NCBI GenBank assembly: GCA_947463165.1
Contig: CANHSW010000104.1
Coordinates: 1-7,213 of the forward strand
Origin: Cyanobacteriota bacterium
GTDB lineage: Bacteria > Cyanobacteriota > Cyanobacteriia > PCC-6307 > Cyanobiaceae
DNA length: 7,213 nt
Direction of reading: 5' to 3'
Shown here: piece after piece, positions 7,008 through 7,213 of the stretch
Numbering within the stretch: the stretch's first letter is position 1
How the letters are laid out: the number at the start of each line of letters is the position of its first letter
Program-made: the position numbers and the translations under genes
Notes under the pieces: generated by a model
Seen by the model: only the letters and a program-made list of their open reading frames with translations
Databases searched by the model: none
What the model was told of the DNA's origin: nothing

Positions 7008-7213
7008 AGGAACTCAGGGGGATCAGGCCGGGGCGCCTGGGGCCAGCGGCAAGACCAGCAGCACTGCCCGGGGCTGCGGCAGGCTGAACTGGAACGTGGT
7101 GGCAAGCGAGCAGTTCCAGCGGCGGGACGCTGTCGATAACGTCAGGCTGGCCATGGGGATCAATTGATGCGAGGTAACAATCGCTACCGCCCTCCGCCTC
7201 TAGGGAGGGCGCC
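7006..7213 (-). CDS. Possible C-terminus of a leftward gene entering from the right edge
   Basis: On the minus strand a frame is open from the right edge (first full codon at 7212) to TAG at 7006-7008, giving 68 residues that end in GLIPLSS. The first codon position is G-rich, as in real coding sequence here, and the first part (for example VIDSVPPLELLACHHVPVQ) has ordinary composition; the last third is Ala/Pro/Gly-rich. I recognise no domain. The gene would converge on psaB. Against it: another frame of 43 codons overlaps it, several dyads fall inside it, and 200 open bases is weak evidence in GC-rich DNA. The stretch from 6894 to 7005 holds nothing else that I can name. Confidence 0.3.
   Translation of the reverse strand, partial: APSLEAEGGSDCYLASIDPHGQPDVIDSVPPLELLACHHVPVQPAAAPGSAAGLAAGPRRPGLIPLSS
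7188..7211. other. Hairpin at the right edge
   Basis: CGCCCTCC (7188-7195) and GGAGGGCG (7204-7211) form a perfect 8-bp stem with an eight-base loop. Whether a T-run follows cannot be seen because the window ends at 7213. It could be a terminator for rightward transcription, another RNA structure, or chance inside the partial frame. Confidence 0.45.

Noticed and set aside
7023..7154. Minus-strand frame of 43 codons starting with MASLTLSTAS
   Set aside because: It has no Shine-Dalgarno, has Arg/Pro/Leu-rich shadow-like composition, and overlaps the slightly better edge frame.
1..7213. HIP1 palindromes (GCGATCGC) typical of many cyanobacteria
   Set aside because: I found no perfect copy by eye. 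This fits the marine or picocyanobacterial lineage but is not proof, as the reading was manual.

Overview
The window comes from a cyanobacterium and is centred on the photosystem I core operon psaA-psaB. The protein sequences, the GC-rich coding style and the PsaA N-terminus (MTISPPERG...) best resemble the alpha-cyanobacterial Synechococcus/Cyanobium/Prochlorococcus lineage, most likely a GC-rich Synechococcus or Cyanobium. That placement is from memory of the family, not from a search.

Layout. (1) Positions 1 to about 1810, minus strand: one long open frame that runs off the left edge. It encodes a putative lipoprotein with a lipobox, a globular part with two similar predicted beta-rich modules, and a very long low-complexity tail. 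The tail holds ten tandem 15-bp/5-residue repeats and an Asp-Ala array built on a 6-bp repeat. Long plus-strand frames over this stretch are antisense shadows. (2) Positions 1811-2300: the divergent intergenic region and psaA leader. It has a candidate -10 box (TATACT), an inverted repeat touching it, a perfect match to one half of the RpaB/HLR1 motif about 30 bases upstream, leader stem-loops and a good Shine-Dalgarno for psaA. (3) psaA 2301-4604 and psaB 4624-6831, co-directional with a 19-base gap, both intact and carrying all the cofactor ligands I checked. (4) A short hairpin and then a strong intrinsic terminator end the operon at 6846-6893. (5) Positions 6894-7213: no confident gene. 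A weak minus-strand frame enters from the right edge and several dyads cluster near it.

PsaA and PsaB form the heterodimer that carries P700, the A0 and A1 cofactors and the shared 4Fe-4S cluster FX, so expression from one transcript fits their 1:1 use. The divergent lipoprotein has no recognised function; sharing the intergenic region with psaA is its only link to photosynthesis visible here. I see no mobile element, CRISPR array, tRNA or rRNA. Apart from the repeat-rich lipoprotein and the regulatory features, this is an ordinary core-genome region.
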